Below, piece by piece: positions 26,078 to 39,000 of a stretch of DNA of 64,000 bases. The stretch is taken from assembly GCF_002188635.1 (NCBI RefSeq), contig NZ_NINX01000036.1, positions 148,096-212,095 of the forward strand. Reading direction: 5' to 3'. Both the position numbers and the translations under genes were made by a program. The DNA is from Pigmentiphaga sp. NML030171. Lineage in GTDB: Bacteria > Pseudomonadota > Gammaproteobacteria > Burkholderiales > Burkholderiaceae_B. The notes below the pieces were generated by a model. That model was not told the origin of the DNA, did not search any database, and saw only the letters and a list, made by a program, of their open reading frames with translations. Position 1 is the stretch's first letter, and every line of letters starts with the position of its first letter.

Positions 26078-26551
26078 CTAGACAAACTCGGGATTGATGA
26101 CCGCGCGGACGACGACCTGGAAGTCTTCGTCGCGCTGGCGGCGGGCCAGCCACCACAGGCCGCCCTTCTTCAGGCTCCAGGGCAGGTCTTCGCCGGCCAG
26201 CAGGGTGCTGGCCACACGCCCCAGCGTGGGCTGGTGGCCCACCACCAGCACCGATCGCGGCGACAGGGGCCAGCCGGAGGCGGCCAGGACGTGGGCGGGC
26301 GCGGCCTCGGGCGCCAGTTCCGGCACGACGGTGTAGTCGCAGCCCAGGGCGTCGGCGGTCTGGCGCGTGCGCACCGCGGGGCTGGCCATGACCATCAGGT
26401 CGGAAGGGCCATGGGCCCGGAGCCACGCGGCGACGGCCTCGGCCTGCTTGTGCCCGCGCCGCGTCAGGGCGCGCTGCAGGTCGTTCGGGCCGTCTTCAGC
26501 CTCGGCGTGGCGCCAGAGAATCAGGTTCATGGATGCTGCTTGCATGGTCAT
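26078..26551 (-). CDS. sixA: Phosphohistidine phosphatase SixA
   Basis: A 157-residue histidine phosphatase. ILWRHAEAE carries the catalytic RHA/RHG motif and VVGHQP the second His. SixA dephosphorylates phosphohistidine on HPt domains in E. coli, and recently nitrogen-PTS proteins. GGGAG lies 8 bases before the ATG at 26551, so this start is preferred over the internal Met at 26530 that gives the usual family length. It lies 51 bases after glmM on the same strand and may be its operon partner. Confidence 0.88.
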   Translation of the reverse strand: MTMQAASMNLILWRHAEAEDGPNDLQRALTRRGHKQAEAVAAWLRAHGPSDLMVMASPAVRTRQTADALGCDYTVVPELAPEAAPAHVLAASGWPLSPRSVLVVGHQPTLGRVASTLLAGEDLPWSLKKGGLWWLARRQRDEDFQVVVRAVINPEFV

Positions 26552-26602
26552 GATCGAAGCTCCCGATTTTGCCTGCCGGGCATGACTGAGGCTTGACAGA
26601 CC

Positions 26603-27943
26603 CTAGGCCAGGCTGGCGGACAGGAGTCCCAGGCACTCGTCGACCAGGGCCTCCTCGGCCGCCTCGACCATCAGGCGCAGCTTGGGCTCCGTACCCGAGG
26701 CACGGATCAGTACCCGTCCCTGGCCGTCCAGGCGCCGCTCGACCTCTTCCCTGGCATGGGCCAGCCCGGCGTGCTCGTGCCAGTCCAGGCCCGGCGCGAG
26801 CGGAACGTTCACCAGCTTCTGAGGATACAGCCGCAGCGGCTCCAACAGCTCGGCCAGCGACTTGCCCTGGCGGCGCATCGCCGCCAGGACCTGGAGCCCG
26901 GCCATGGTGCCGTCCCCGGTCGTATGCCGGTCCAGGCACAGCACGTGGCCGGAACTCTCGCCACCATACAGCCAGCCTTTCTTGCGCAGCATCGCCAGCA
27001 CGTAGCGGTCGCCCACGGCGGCGCGCGCGAACGGCACGTTCAGGTCGCGCATCCGGTGCTCGAAGGCAAGATTGGTCATCTGCGTGCCGACCACGCCCGC
27101 GACCGGTCCGGCCAGCAGGCGGTCGGTCACGATGGCATACAGCAGCTCGTCGCCGTTGTAGCGCCTGCCGTCGCCATCGACCATCAACACGCGGTCGGCA
27201 TCGCCGTCGAGCGCGATGCCCAGGTCGGCCTTCTGCGCTCCCACCGCCTCGGCCAGCGCATCCAGGTGCGTGGCGCCGACGCCGTCGTTGATGTTCATGC
27301 CGTTGGGCGCGCAGCCTATACAGCTGACGGTGGCCCCCAGCTCCTCGAACACGGCAGGCGCCACGTGATAGGCCGCGCCATGGGCCGCGTCGATCACCAG
27401 CCGCATGTCGGTCAGGTCGAGATCGTTGGGGAATCCGCTCTTGCAGAATTCGATGTAGCGGCCCGCGGCATCCGTCAGGCGCTTGGCGCGGCCCAGCTTG
27501 CCGGACGGCACGCATCCGACCGGTTCGCCCAGCGCCGCCTCGATGCGCAGCTCGACCTCGTCGGCCAGCTTCATGCCCGTGGCCGAGAAGAATTTGATGC
27601 CGTTGTCGAAATAGGGATTGTGCGAAGCGCTGATCACGATGCCGGCCGACAGGCGCAGCGCCCTGGTCAGGTATGCGATGGCCGGCGTGGGCATGGGACC
27701 GGCCAGCAGCACGTCGATGCCCGCCGCGGACAGCCCGGCCTCGAGCGCCGATTCCAGCATGTAGCCGGAGATGCGCGTGTCCTTGCCGATCAGGACGACC
27801 GGCTTCCCTCCCTCGCGATGTTCGGCCGTCAGGACCCGACCGGCCGCATACCCCAGGCGCAGCGCGAATTCCGCGTTGATGACCTTTGATCCGACCTTGC
27901 CCCGAATGCCGTCGGTTCCGAAATACTTGCGTCGTCCAACCAT
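26603..27943 (-). CDS. glmM: Phosphoglucosamine mutase
   Basis: A 446-residue alpha-D-phosphohexomutase that converts glucosamine-6-phosphate to glucosamine-1-phosphate for UDP-GlcNAc. The N-terminus [12 protein letters not shown], the phosphoserine loop [17 protein letters not shown], the metal loop DGDADR, the sugar loop GGESSGH and RASGTEP for phosphate binding are all intact. It is the usual partner downstream of folP and ftsH; 51 bases separate it from folP. Confidence 0.97.
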   Translation of the reverse strand: MVGRRKYFGTDGIRGKVGSKVINAEFALRLGYAAGRVLTAEHREGGKPVVLIGKDTRISGYMLESALEAGLSAAGIDVLLAGPMPTPAIAYLTRALRLSAGIVISASHNPYFDNGIKFFSATGMKLADEVELRIEAALGEPVGCVPSGKLGRAKRLTDAAGRYIEFCKSGFPNDLDLTDMRLVIDAAHGAAYHVAPAVFEELGATVSCIGCAPNGMNINDGVGATHLDALAEAVGAQKADLGIALDGDADRVLMVDGDGRRYNGDELLYAIVTDRLLAGPVAGVVGTQMTNLAFEHRMRDLNVPFARAAVGDRYVLAMLRKKGWLYGGESSGHVLCLDRHTTGDGTMAGLQVLAAMRRQGKSLAELLEPLRLYPQKLVNVPLAPGLDWHEHAGLAHAREEVERRLDGQGRVLIRASGTEPKLRLMVEAAEEALVDECLGLLSASLA

Positions 27944-27994
27944 CTTGGATGGCCCCCTGCTTGTTGTTCTTGTCCGCGCGAGAGCGCGCGGCCA

Positions 27995-28861
27995 TCATTC
28001 GTCCCAGGCCTGCACCGCTTGCCAGACCTTCAGGGCGTCCACGGTGGCCGCGACGTCGTGGACGCGGACGATGGCCGCCCCGCGATCCACCGCGGCCAGG
28101 GCCGCCGCGACGCTGCCCGCCACCCGTTCCCCCACGGGCTTGCCGGTCACCGCCCCGATCATGGTCTTGCGGGACACTCCGATTAGTAGCGGATATCCCA
28201 GCGCACCGATAGTGGGCAAACTACGCATGAGCTGGTAGTTGTGGGCGGTAGTCTTGCCGAACCCGAATCCCGGGTCCAGGCAGATCCGCTCGCGTGCCAC
28301 GCCTGCCGCCAGCAGGCGCTGCGCCTGCTGGCGCAGGAAGGCGGCCACCTCGCCGGCCACGTTACCGTAGACCGGCGCCTGCTGCATGGTGCGCGGTTCG
28401 CCCTGCATGTGCATCACGCACAAACCGCTCGCCCCCCGCGCCACCGCCTCGATGGCCCCCGGCTGCCGGAATCCGTAGATATCGTTGATCATGTCGGCGC
28501 CCGCATCCAGCGCCGCCCGCATCACCGCCGGCTTGAAGGTGTCCACCGACAACGGCACCCCGCAATCCCGCAGCGCCTCGATCAACGGCAACAGCCTTGC
28601 CAGCTCGTCCTCCAACGACACCGGCGCGGCCCCCGGCCGCGTCGACTCGCCGCCGATATCCAGCATGTCGGCCCCTTCGGCGACCAGTTGCCGCGCATGC
28701 GCGATCCCCGCATCCAGCGCCAGACTCTTCCCCCCATCGGAAAACGAATCCGGCGTGACGTTGATGACCCCCATGACCAGCGGCCGGGAAAACTCAAGAG
28801 AAAAGCGACCGCACTGAAGCCGAAGCGGACTATCAGAATGAATTGGCACGGAACCCTGCAT
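27995..28861 (-). CDS. folP: Dihydropteroate synthase
   Basis: A 288-residue TIM-barrel enzyme that joins p-aminobenzoate to dihydropterin pyrophosphate; it is the sulfonamide target. Signatures are MGVINVTPDSFSDGG, DIGGESTRPGA, and GFGFGKT near the pterin site. The family usually has about 275-285 residues. The ftsH-folP-glmM order is conserved in proteobacteria; here an intergenic repeat copy separates it from ftsH. Confidence 0.97.
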   Translation of the reverse strand: MQGSVPIHSDSPLRLQCGRFSLEFSRPLVMGVINVTPDSFSDGGKSLALDAGIAHARQLVAEGADMLDIGGESTRPGAAPVSLEDELARLLPLIEALRDCGVPLSVDTFKPAVMRAALDAGADMINDIYGFRQPGAIEAVARGASGLCVMHMQGEPRTMQQAPVYGNVAGEVAAFLRQQAQRLLAAGVARERICLDPGFGFGKTTAHNYQLMRSLPTIGALGYPLLIGVSRKTMIGAVTGKPVGERVAGSVAAALAAVDRGAAIVRVHDVAATVDALKVWQAVQAWDE

Positions 28862-28926
28862 GCATGCTTACGCCACGAAACAACAAAGGGCGGCAAAAAC
28901 GCCGCCCTCCACCAGCCAGTTGCCCT

Positions 28927-28997
28927 CCCAGGGCGGATCCGGCTCCGCCGGTCCGCCAGTGCCGCCCCTGGGGGCCGCGCCAAGCGCGTAGGGGGAC
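28927..28997 (-). repeat. Intergenic repeat copy C, after ftsH
   Basis: A shorter, diverged copy that keeps GGATCCGGCTCCGCCGGTCC, the CCCC/GGGG hairpin and the CGCG..CGCG-TAGGGGG end. It begins 2-3 bases after the ftsH stop and fills half of the ftsH-folP gap, in the same orientation relative to the upstream gene as copies B and D. Confidence 0.8.
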
Positions 28998-28999
28998 CG

Positions 29000-30886
29000 C
29001 TAAGCCACCGCTGTTGCGTTCTGCGCGACGCCGCCGGTGCTGGGCGGCGTGTTGGGCGGCGCGCCGGCCGAATCCGAGGCCTTGGGCGGCCGCGGCGGAC
29101 GTCCGTCGATGATGTCGTTGATCTGGTCCGCGTCGATGGTTTCCCACTCGAGCAGCGCGCGGGTCATGGATTCGACCTTGTCGCGGTTGTCCTCCAGGAT
29201 CTTGCGCGCCACCGCGTACTGCTCATCGATGATGCGGCGGATCTCGCCATCGACCTTCTGCATGGTCGCCTCGGACACCTGGGTCGTCTTGGTGATGCTG
29301 CGGCCCAGGAACACCTCGCCTTCGTTCTCGGCATAGACCATGGGGCCCAGCGAGTCGGTCATGCCGTAGCGGGTGACCATGTCGCGCGCGATCTGGGTCG
29401 CCCGCTCGAAGTCGTTCGAGGCGCCGGTGGTCATCTGGTTCATGAAGACCTCTTCGGCGATACGGCCGCCGAACAGCACCGCGATGGTGTTCAGCATGCG
29501 GTCCTTGTCCATGCTGTAGCGATCGCCCTCGGGCAACTGCATGGTCACGCCCAGCGCGCGGCCGCGCGGGATGATGGTGACCTTGTGCACCGGGTCGGTC
29601 TTGGGCAGCATCTTGGCGACGATGGCGTGGCCGGACTCGTGGTACGCGGTGTTGCGGCGCTCTTCCTCGGGCATGACGATGGAGCGGCGCTCGGCGCCCA
29701 TGATGATCTTGTCCTTGGCCTTCTCGAAGTCCAGCATGTCCACCGTGCGGCCGTTGCGGCGGGCGGCGAACAGCGCGGCCTCGTTCACGAGGTTGGCGAG
29801 GTCCGCGCCCGAGAAACCGGGCGTGCCGCGGGCCAGGATGGTGGCGTCGACGTCGGACGACACCGGCACCTTGCGCATGTGGACCTTCAGGATCTGCTCG
29901 CGGCCGCGGATGTCGGGCAGCGGCACCACGACCTGGCGGTCGAAGCGGCCCGGGCGCAGCAGCGCCGGGTCGAGCACGTCGGGCCGGTTGGTGGCGGCGA
30001 TCACGATGATGCCCTGGCCGGTCTCGAAGCCGTCCATTTCCACCAGCATCTGGTTCAGGGTCTGCTCGCGCTCGTCGTTGCCGCCGCCCAGGCCGGCGCC
30101 GCGCTGGCGGCCGACAGCGTCGATTTCATCGATGAAGATGATGCAGGGGGCATGCTTCTTGGCGTTCTCGAACATGTCGCGCACGCGGGCCGCGCCCACG
30201 CCGACGAACATCTCGACGAAGTCCGAGCCGGAGATGCTGAAGAACGGCACCTTGGCCTCGCCGGCGATGGCGCGCGCCAGCAGGGTCTTGCCGGTACCCG
30301 GCGAGCCCACCATCAGCACGCCGCGCGGAATGCGGCCGCCCAGCTTCTGGAATTTCGAGGGGTCGCGCAGGAAGTCGACCAGTTCCTGGACGTCTTCCTT
30401 GGCCTCGTCGCAGCCCGCGACGTCGGCGAAGGTGACCGTGTTCGAATTCTCGTCCAGCATGCGCGCACGCGACTTGCCGAAGTTGAACGCGCCGCCGCGT
30501 CCGCCGCCCTGCATCTGGCGCATGAAGAATATCCAGACGCCGATCAGCAGCAGCATCGGGAACCACGAGACGAAGATGCTCATGAAGAGCGAGGGCTCTT
30601 CCTTGGCCTTGCCCGATACCTGGACGCCGTACTTCATCAGGTCGCTGACCAGCCAGAGATCGCCGGGGGACGTGATGCTGTAGGGACGGCCGTCGGTGGG
30701 CGTGACGCTCAGCACATCGCCCTGGATGTCCACTTTCTGGATGCGCCCGGCCTTGGCCTCTTCCATGAACTGGGAGTAGGACACGGTGTCCTGCGGACGG
30801 GTACGGCCCTCGAACTGCTTGAAGACCGTAAACAGGACGAATGCGATCACCATCCAGACCGCGACTTTGGAGAACATGTTGTTCAA
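29000..30886 (-). CDS. ftsH: ATP-dependent zinc metalloprotease FtsH
   Basis: A 628-residue membrane-anchored AAA+ protease with two N-terminal helices (about 5-22 and 100-122) bracketing a periplasmic domain. The AAA domain has GSPGTGKT (Walker A) and IIFIDEID (Walker B) with an SRH region. The zinc protease motif is HESGH, with a distal acidic ligand. It degrades misassembled membrane proteins and regulators such as LpxC. The C-terminal tail is proline/threonine-rich. It lies 79 bases after rlmE. Confidence 0.98.
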   Translation of the reverse strand: MNNMFSKVAVWMVIAFVLFTVFKQFEGRTRPQDTVSYSQFMEEAKAGRIQKVDIQGDVLSVTPTDGRPYSITSPGDLWLVSDLMKYGVQVSGKAKEEPSLFMSIFVSWFPMLLLIGVWIFFMRQMQGGGRGGAFNFGKSRARMLDENSNTVTFADVAGCDEAKEDVQELVDFLRDPSKFQKLGGRIPRGVLMVGSPGTGKTLLARAIAGEAKVPFFSISGSDFVEMFVGVGAARVRDMFENAKKHAPCIIFIDEIDAVGRQRGAGLGGGNDEREQTLNQMLVEMDGFETGQGIIVIAATNRPDVLDPALLRPGRFDRQVVVPLPDIRGREQILKVHMRKVPVSSDVDATILARGTPGFSGADLANLVNEAALFAARRNGRTVDMLDFEKAKDKIIMGAERRSIVMPEEERRNTAYHESGHAIVAKMLPKTDPVHKVTIIPRGRALGVTMQLPEGDRYSMDKDRMLNTIAVLFGGRIAEEVFMNQMTTGASNDFERATQIARDMVTRYGMTDSLGPMVYAENEGEVFLGRSITKTTQVSEATMQKVDGEIRRIIDEQYAVARKILEDNRDKVESMTRALLEWETIDADQINDIIDGRPPRPPKASDSAGAPPNTPPSTGGVAQNATAVA

Positions 30887-30965
30887 GGTCGATCTCCTAC
30901 TTGATTGCCGATCGGTCGACCTGCCGGAAAATATCCGGCCCGATCGGACACTAAGTCCGATTCTA

Positions 30966-31616
30966 CTATTGTCGGCCGCCGGGATTCTTCAGCCCCACCC
31001 CCACGAGAAAGGTCTCGGAGGATTTGTCCCGCGACGCCTTGGGCTTGCGTTCCACCACTCGGCGGAAAGTCTGCTTGAAACTCTGCACGATCTGGGAAAA
31101 GCCGCTGCCGTGAAAAGCCTTCACGATCAGCGCCCCGTCGGGCTTGAGGTGCTCCTGCGCGAACTCCCGTGCCAGATCGCACACGTGCTGGATACGCGCC
31201 GAGTCCGCAGCCCCGACTCCCGATAGATTGGGGGCCATGTCGGAAATCACAAGGTCCACCGGCTGGCTTCCCAGCAGGGCCTCGAGCTGATGCAGCACGG
31301 CTTCCTCGCGAAAATCGCCCTGGATGAATTCCACGCCGGCCACCGGCTCCATGGGAAGCAGGTCCAGGGCGATGATCCGTCCCCGTATCGTACCCTGCGG
31401 GCCGGCCAGGCGCTCGCGGGCGACCTGGGACCAGCTGCCGGGCGCCGAACCGAGGTCGATCACCACGTCGCCGGGCCTCATGAGCTTCTCGGTATCCAGG
31501 ATCTCGGTCAGTTTGAAGGCGGCCCGGGCACGGTATCCCTTCTGCTGCGCGAGCTTCACATAGGGGTCGTTGATGTGCTGGTGCAACCAGTTCTTCGAAA
31601 ACTTGTTCTTGGCCAT
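30966..31616 (-). CDS. rlmE: 23S rRNA 2'-O-ribose methyltransferase RlmE (FtsJ)
   Basis: A 216-residue Rossmann methyltransferase that modifies U2552 in the 23S A-loop. [11 protein letters not shown] binds S-adenosylmethionine, and the Lys-Asp-Lys-Glu tetrad is visible (K in [10 protein letters not shown] in SDMAPN, K in LIVKAF, E in VERKPKASR). It precedes ftsH as in E. coli and diverges from yhbY. Confidence 0.96.
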   Translation of the reverse strand: MAKNKFSKNWLHQHINDPYVKLAQQKGYRARAAFKLTEILDTEKLMRPGDVVIDLGSAPGSWSQVARERLAGPQGTIRGRIIALDLLPMEPVAGVEFIQGDFREEAVLHQLEALLGSQPVDLVISDMAPNLSGVGAADSARIQHVCDLAREFAQEHLKPDGALIVKAFHGSGFSQIVQSFKQTFRRVVERKPKASRDKSSETFLVGVGLKNPGGRQ

Positions 31617-31733
31617 ATCTGCCCGGTCGCCCGGGTCGGTATCGATTCAAATCAATGCGGCATCGCCGCGCTATCGGGAGCATACTGCGGACTGGCCATC
31701 GCGCCGTTGGCCCGGCTCCCGTACAATCTCGTC

Positions 31734-32483
31734 ATGCCAGTCCTAGACATCAATTCGACATTGCGCAGCGCCCTCCGGGCCGCTGCCCACCCGCTCAAGC
31801 CGGTCGTCCTCATCGGCGACAAGGGCCTGAGCGACGCCGTCCTGCAGGAAATCGACCGCAACCTCTCGGCGCACGGCCTGATCAAGGTCCGCGCCGGCGG
31901 CGAGGACCGCGCCACGCGAGACGAACTGCTCTACAAGATCTGCGGCGAGCTGTCCTGCGCGCCCGTCCATCACCTGGGCAAGATCTTCATCCTGTACCGT
32001 CCCACCGAACGCGATCCCGACGCGGCCGACCTGCTGGGCGCCCGCAAGCCCAAGCCGGACGTGTCCACGCTGGGTACCGGCGCGCGCAAGGCCAACGAAG
32101 CCCACCTGCCCAAGAAGCTGGCGGTGGCCGGCAAGCCCGCCGCACCGGCCCGCACCAGGGCGGAACGCCCGGACCGGGCCGAGCGCGACGGCGGCGCCAT
32201 GACCGCGCGGGAACGCTACCTGGGCACGGACAAGCGCCAACGGCCGTCCATCCACGAGGAAACCGGTTCGCGCCGGGGCGCCGCGCGCACCACGCCGGCC
32301 CGCCGGCCCTCGGGCCTTGGTTCGACGCTGGGCGCCGCCCGCAAGACCGCAGCCGGCAAGCCCGCGGCCAAGCGGGCGGGCAGCGCGCTGTCGTTGCGCG
32401 CCGGCGCCCGTGGCCGGCCGGCCGAAGGCGGTCAACGCACGACCGCCACCAGCCGCAAGCCCAGGACCGCCACCAAGAAGTAA
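31734..32483 (+). CDS. yhbY: YhbY-type CRM-domain RNA-binding protein with long basic tail
   Basis: A 249-residue protein. Residues about 5-100 form the CRM/YhbY fold (RSALRAAAHPLKPVVLIGDKGLS, HGLIKVR, GKIFILYRP), which binds the pre-50S ribosomal particle. Normal YhbY is about 97 residues; here about 150 more residues follow, rich in Lys, Arg, Ala, Gly and Pro and probably disordered. A TACAAT hexamer ends 7 bases before the ATG, so the transcript may be leaderless. Its 3' end overlaps the convergent DUF4149 gene by 52 bases. Confidence 0.88.
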   Translation: MPVLDINSTLRSALRAAAHPLKPVVLIGDKGLSDAVLQEIDRNLSAHGLIKVRAGGEDRATRDELLYKICGELSCAPVHHLGKIFILYRPTERDPDAADLLGARKPKPDVSTLGTGARKANEAHLPKKLAVAGKPAAPARTRAERPDRAERDGGAMTARERYLGTDKRQRPSIHEETGSRRGAARTTPARRPSGLGSTLGAARKTAAGKPAAKRAGSALSLRAGARGRPAEGGQRTTATSRKPRTATKK

Positions 32484-32857
32484 AGCACGCTCGACACCCC
32501 GTGCCAGGTCCCGAAATCCGCCCAGGCGGGAACGGCCTGGCCGGCGGCGATCAGGGCTCGTCCGTAGTCCAGCACGGGCCGGGTGCCGAAATACCCCAAC
32601 CCCACTCCCACCGCCATGAGCAGCACGGCGCGGCGCCCCGCCGCCCCCAGCGGCAGCCCGCGCCCCAGCCGGTCCAGCAGCAGCATCGACAACGCCACCA
32701 CCAGCCCGCCATACGCCAGCAACCGGAACAGCGATCCCGCCGTCGCCGCCGCGCGCATGGGCTCGAGCTGGGAAAACAACAACGGCGCCACCACCAGCCC
32801 GATCGTCCAGAGCGCCCCACACCACAGCGCCGCCAACAGCCGCACCACCGTAGCCAT
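32432..32857 (-). CDS. DUF4149 membrane protein
   Basis: A 141-residue protein with four hydrophobic helices, matching the DUF4149 (TMEM205-like) family in size and in its LWCGALWTIGLVVAPLLF start. The function is unknown. TGGAGG precedes the ATG by 7 bases. Its 3' end overlaps the yhbY tail convergently. In many betaproteobacteria a gene of this type sits between greA and yhbY, as here. Confidence 0.82.
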   Translation of the reverse strand: MATVVRLLAALWCGALWTIGLVVAPLLFSQLEPMRAAATAGSLFRLLAYGGLVVALSMLLLDRLGRGLPLGAAGRRAVLLMAVGVGLGYFGTRPVLDYGRALIAAGQAVPAWADFGTWHGVSSVLYFLVAVLGLRLVAVVR

Positions 32858-32930
32858 CAATCAGCCTCCAGGGCAGACCAACACATTGAATCAGGACAAA
32901 AATAGGGCAAAAGAACCCCACCCCCTCAAG

Positions 32931-33009
32931 TCCAGGATGCGGTGGATCCGGCTCCGCCGGTCCACCCGCATCGCCCCCTGGGGGGCGCGCGTCAGCGCGT
33001 AGGGGGGGA
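32931..33009 (-). repeat. Intergenic repeat copy D, after greA
   Basis: It abuts the greA stop codon and is nearly identical to copy B across GGATGCGGTGGATCC, GGCTCCGCCGGTCC and CACCCGCATCGCCCCC. Two hairpins are possible per unit. It lies between greA and the DUF4149 gene. Confidence 0.85.
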
Positions 33010-33486
33010 CTATATATACCGGACGTCCAGAACCTCGTACTCCCGGATGCCGGACGGCGCCTGCACCTCGGCCACGTCGCCGACCGATTTGCCGATCAGC
33101 GCGCGCGCGATGGGGCTGGATACCGAGATCAGGTTGGACCGGATGTCCGCCTCGTCGTCGCCCACCACCTGGTAGGTGACACGCTCGCTGGACTCCAGAT
33201 CCTCCAGGTCGACCGTGGCGCCGAACACGATGCGGCCGCCCGCGTCCAGTTCGACCGGATCGATGATCTGCGCATTCGACAGCTTGGCCTCGAGCTCCTG
33301 GATGCGCCCTTCGATGAAGCCCTGTTTTTCCTTGGCGGCATCGTATTCGGCGTTCTCGGACAGGTCTCCCTGGGCGCGGGCATCGGCGATCGCGGTGATC
33401 ACGGCGGGTCGCTCCACCGTCTTGAGTCGATGCAGTTCCTGCTTCAGGCGCTCGGCCCCGCGCAAGGTCAGCGGAATGGCAGCCAT
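33010..33486 (-). CDS. greA: Transcription elongation factor GreA
   Basis: A 158-residue factor that reactivates backtracked RNA polymerase. The N-terminal coiled coil has the conserved tip acidic pair in [18 protein letters not shown], and the C-terminal FKBP-like domain follows ([26 protein letters not shown]). The ATG at 33486 has an AAGGAAG ribosome site. A terminator-like hairpin sits about 100 bases upstream in the leader. Confidence 0.97.
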   Translation of the reverse strand: MAAIPLTLRGAERLKQELHRLKTVERPAVITAIADARAQGDLSENAEYDAAKEKQGFIEGRIQELEAKLSNAQIIDPVELDAGGRIVFGATVDLEDLESSERVTYQVVGDDEADIRSNLISVSSPIARALIGKSVGDVAEVQAPSGIREYEVLDVRYI

Positions 33487-33580
33487 GTGTACTTCCTTTG
33501 CGTCTGTGGATTTCGCATCCCCGCGAAGGCGCAAGCTGGCGCCTGCCGCGCTACGGGCGCGGCCGGGAATGGCGATGGTG

Positions 33581-33615
33581 AAAAATAAAACCCCGGCTCG
33601 ATCAGGAACCGGGGC
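33581..33615 (-). terminator. Intrinsic terminator in the greA leader region
   Basis: On the minus strand GCCCCGG pairs with CCGGGGT around a 12-base loop and is followed by TTTTATTTTT. This is the best-formed intrinsic terminator in the window. It lies 78 bases after the stop of the upstream membrane-protein gene and 95 bases before greA. Confidence 0.82.
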
Positions 33616-33693
33616 GATCAATGTAGATTGTCCGAAAACTGGCGAGAACGCGCAAGCGCCCTCGGGCAAACTTTACCGTTTGAAAACCAAGGG

Positions 33694-34086
33694 TTAACCC
33701 TTGGAACAACCGGCCGGCCGCGCCGCCATGGCTATTCCCAGCACCAGCACCCCCAGCAGGACGATGTGGAACACGAGGTCCGGCCAGGTCTGCGGCCCCA
33801 CTCCGATCACGATGGTGAAAACGCCCACCAGCGTCCCCAGCAGGGCGAATGCCTGGACCCCCAGCGCAATGCGGCGGGCCGCGCCGGCCCACCGCCGCCC
33901 CGCAAGCAAACCCAGAATCAGCACCCCGGCGATGATCCCTTCGGCCGTGGCCGCCCTCGCATGCCCGTAGGCATGGCCCAGGACGCCGGCATGGACCAGG
34001 CTGGCGGCGGCGAACAGCGCGGCCTCGGCCGCCAGGAAACAGGCGACTTTCGGGCGGATGCTCGTCTCGTTGCGTAAGGCATTCAT
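33694..34086 (-). CDS. Small four-helix membrane protein, function unknown
   Basis: A 130-residue hydrophobic protein with about four helices. Family not recognised. It begins with ATG at 34086, overlapping head-on with the MarR ATG (shared CATG). It is probably regulated by that MarR protein, a common arrangement for small membrane or efflux-related genes. The intrinsic terminator at 33581-33615 follows it. Confidence 0.65.
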   Translation of the reverse strand: MNALRNETSIRPKVACFLAAEAALFAAASLVHAGVLGHAYGHARAATAEGIIAGVLILGLLAGRRWAGAARRIALGVQAFALLGTLVGVFTIVIGVGPQTWPDLVFHIVLLGVLVLGIAMAARPAGCSKG

Positions 34087-34498
34087 GGCTTCCAGCGCCG
34101 CCGACGCCTGGAAACTGATGTTCGATTTCCTGATGAAGTCGGCCCCCCAGCGCCTGGAGAGCCAGCAGAAGCATGGCCTCACGCCCAACGATTCGCGCGC
34201 GCTCTTCTCGCTGGACAAGGCGGGGAAGCCGGTGGGCACGCTGGCGCGTGAGTGGGGGTGCGATCCATCCACGGCGACCTGGCTGGTGGACCGCCTCGAA
34301 CGCGCAGGGCTGGCCGAGCGGGTACCCTCGCCCGACGACCGGCGGGTCAAGCTGGTGCGTGTGACGCGCAGGGGTACGGAGACCCTGCAGGACCTGATGG
34401 CCGCCTATCAGCGCCCGCCCGCGGAGATGTCACGCCTGTCACGGGACGAATTGGCGGCGCTGGTCGGCATCCTGGGCAAGCTGCGCAAGGACGCCTGA
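34085..34498 (+). CDS. MarR-family transcriptional regulator
   Basis: A 137-residue winged helix-turn-helix regulator. LTPNDSRALFSLD begins the helical core, and GTLAREWGCDPSTATWLVDRLERAGLAERVPSPDDRRVKLVRVT is the recognition helix and wing. MarR proteins act as dimers that release DNA on ligand binding. I used the ATG at 34085; an ATG at 34058 would add 9 residues and lie inside the divergent membrane gene. Overlapping divergent starts leave the operator inside coding sequence. Confidence 0.85.
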   Translation: MASSAADAWKLMFDFLMKSAPQRLESQQKHGLTPNDSRALFSLDKAGKPVGTLAREWGCDPSTATWLVDRLERAGLAERVPSPDDRRVKLVRVTRRGTETLQDLMAAYQRPPAEMSRLSRDELAALVGILGKLRKDA

Positions 34499-34540
34499 CG
34501 GCGCCCTTCCCTTGCCTTCGCATCTGGCGGCGCGCCAAGA

Positions 34541-34573
34541 CAAAGGGCGCTCCCCCTTGCGGGGAAGCGCCCT
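34541..34573 (-). terminator. Terminator after carB
   Basis: AGGGCGCT and AGCGCCCT flank a GC-rich inner stem (CCCC/GGGG). On the minus strand the hairpin is followed by TTTGTCTT. It lies 28 bases beyond the carB stop and between the convergent carB and MarR genes, so it could serve both. Confidence 0.75.
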
Positions 34574-34600
34574 CGCCGGGAACGTTCCGGCGGGAAGCCG

Positions 34601-37837
<3,237 letters not shown>

Positions 37838-37845
37838 GACGCGGC

Positions 37846-38997
37846 TTAACCTTGTTGCTTGCTCTGTTGCATCAGTTGGGTGAACCGATCGAACAGGACG
37901 ACGATGTCGTGGGGTCCCGGGCTGGCCTCGGGATGGCCTTGGAAGCAGAACGCCGGCCGGTCGGTCAGCTCGAAGCCCTGCAGCGAGCCGTCGAACAGCG
38001 ACACGTGCGTGACGCGCGTATTGGCCGGCAGGGTCTCGGGGTCGACGGCGAAGCCGTGGTTCTGGCTGGTGATGAAGACCCGGCCGGTGGCGACGTCCTT
38101 GACCGGATGGTTGGCGCCGTGGTGGCCCAGCTTCATCTTCAGCGTCTTGGCGTTCAGCGCCAGGCCCATGATCTGGTGTCCCAGGCAGATGCCGAACACC
38201 GGGATCCGGCGCTCGAAGAAGGCGCGGGTGGCCTCGATGGCGTAGTCGCAGGGCTCGGGATCGCCAGGGCCGTTCGACAGGAACACGCCGTCGGGATTCA
38301 GGGCCAGCACCTCGGCCGCCGGGGTCTGCGCCGGCACCAGGGTGACGCGGCAGCCGCGGTCCACCAGCAGGCGCAGGATGTTCCACTTCACGCCGAAGTC
38401 ATAGGCGACGACGTGGAAGCGGCCATCGCCCTTGGGCGCGTGGCCGGCGCCCAGGCGCCAGATGCCTTCGGTCCACTCGGCGGCCTTGTCCACGGACACG
38501 ACCTTGGCCAGGTCCAGGCCCGACATGCCGGGGAATTCGCGCGCCAGGCGCAGGGCTTCCTGTTCGTCGCTGCCGGCGTACACGCAGCCGTTCTGGGCGC
38601 CCTTGTCGCGCAGGATCCGGGTAAGCTTGCGGGTGTCGATGCCGGCGATGCCCACGACGTTCTGCTGGACGAGATAGTCGGACAGCGAACGCTGCGAGCG
38701 GAAATTCGACACGACCAGCGAGTAGTCGCGCACGACCAGGCCCGCCACGTGGACCTTGGCGGCCTCGCGGTCCTCGTCGTTGATGCCGGTATTGCCGATG
38801 TGGGGATAGGTGAGCGTTACGATCTGGCGGCTGTAGCTGGGATCGGTAACGATCTCCTGGTACCCTGTGATGGCGGTATTGAACACGACCTCGCCCACTG
38901 CATGGCCAGGCGCCCCGATGGACGTGCCACGAAAGATCGTGCCGTCGGCAAGCGCCAGTATTGCGGGGGTAGTCTCGGGAAAGAGAGACGGCAACAA
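37846..38997 (-). CDS. carA: Carbamoyl-phosphate synthase small subunit
   Basis: A 383-residue glutaminase subunit (E. coli 382). The class I amidotransferase domain has [14 protein letters not shown] with the catalytic Cys, HHGANHPV, and [12 protein letters not shown] with the His/Glu pair. The N-terminal domain starts [15 protein letters not shown] propose the TTG at 38997 because GGAG sits 8 bases before it and it gives the family length; a GTG at 39069 would add 24 residues unlike known CarA. It forms carAB with the downstream gene. Confidence 0.95.
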   Translation of the reverse strand: MLPSLFPETTPAILALADGTIFRGTSIGAPGHAVGEVVFNTAITGYQEIVTDPSYSRQIVTLTYPHIGNTGINDEDREAAKVHVAGLVVRDYSLVVSNFRSQRSLSDYLVQQNVVGIAGIDTRKLTRILRDKGAQNGCVYAGSDEQEALRLAREFPGMSGLDLAKVVSVDKAAEWTEGIWRLGAGHAPKGDGRFHVVAYDFGVKWNILRLLVDRGCRVTLVPAQTPAAEVLALNPDGVFLSNGPGDPEPCDYAIEATRAFFERRIPVFGICLGHQIMGLALNAKTLKMKLGHHGANHPVKDVATGRVFITSQNHGFAVDPETLPANTRVTHVSLFDGSLQGFELTDRPAFCFQGHPEASPGPHDIVVLFDRFTQLMQQSKQQG

Positions 38998-39000
38998 GAG

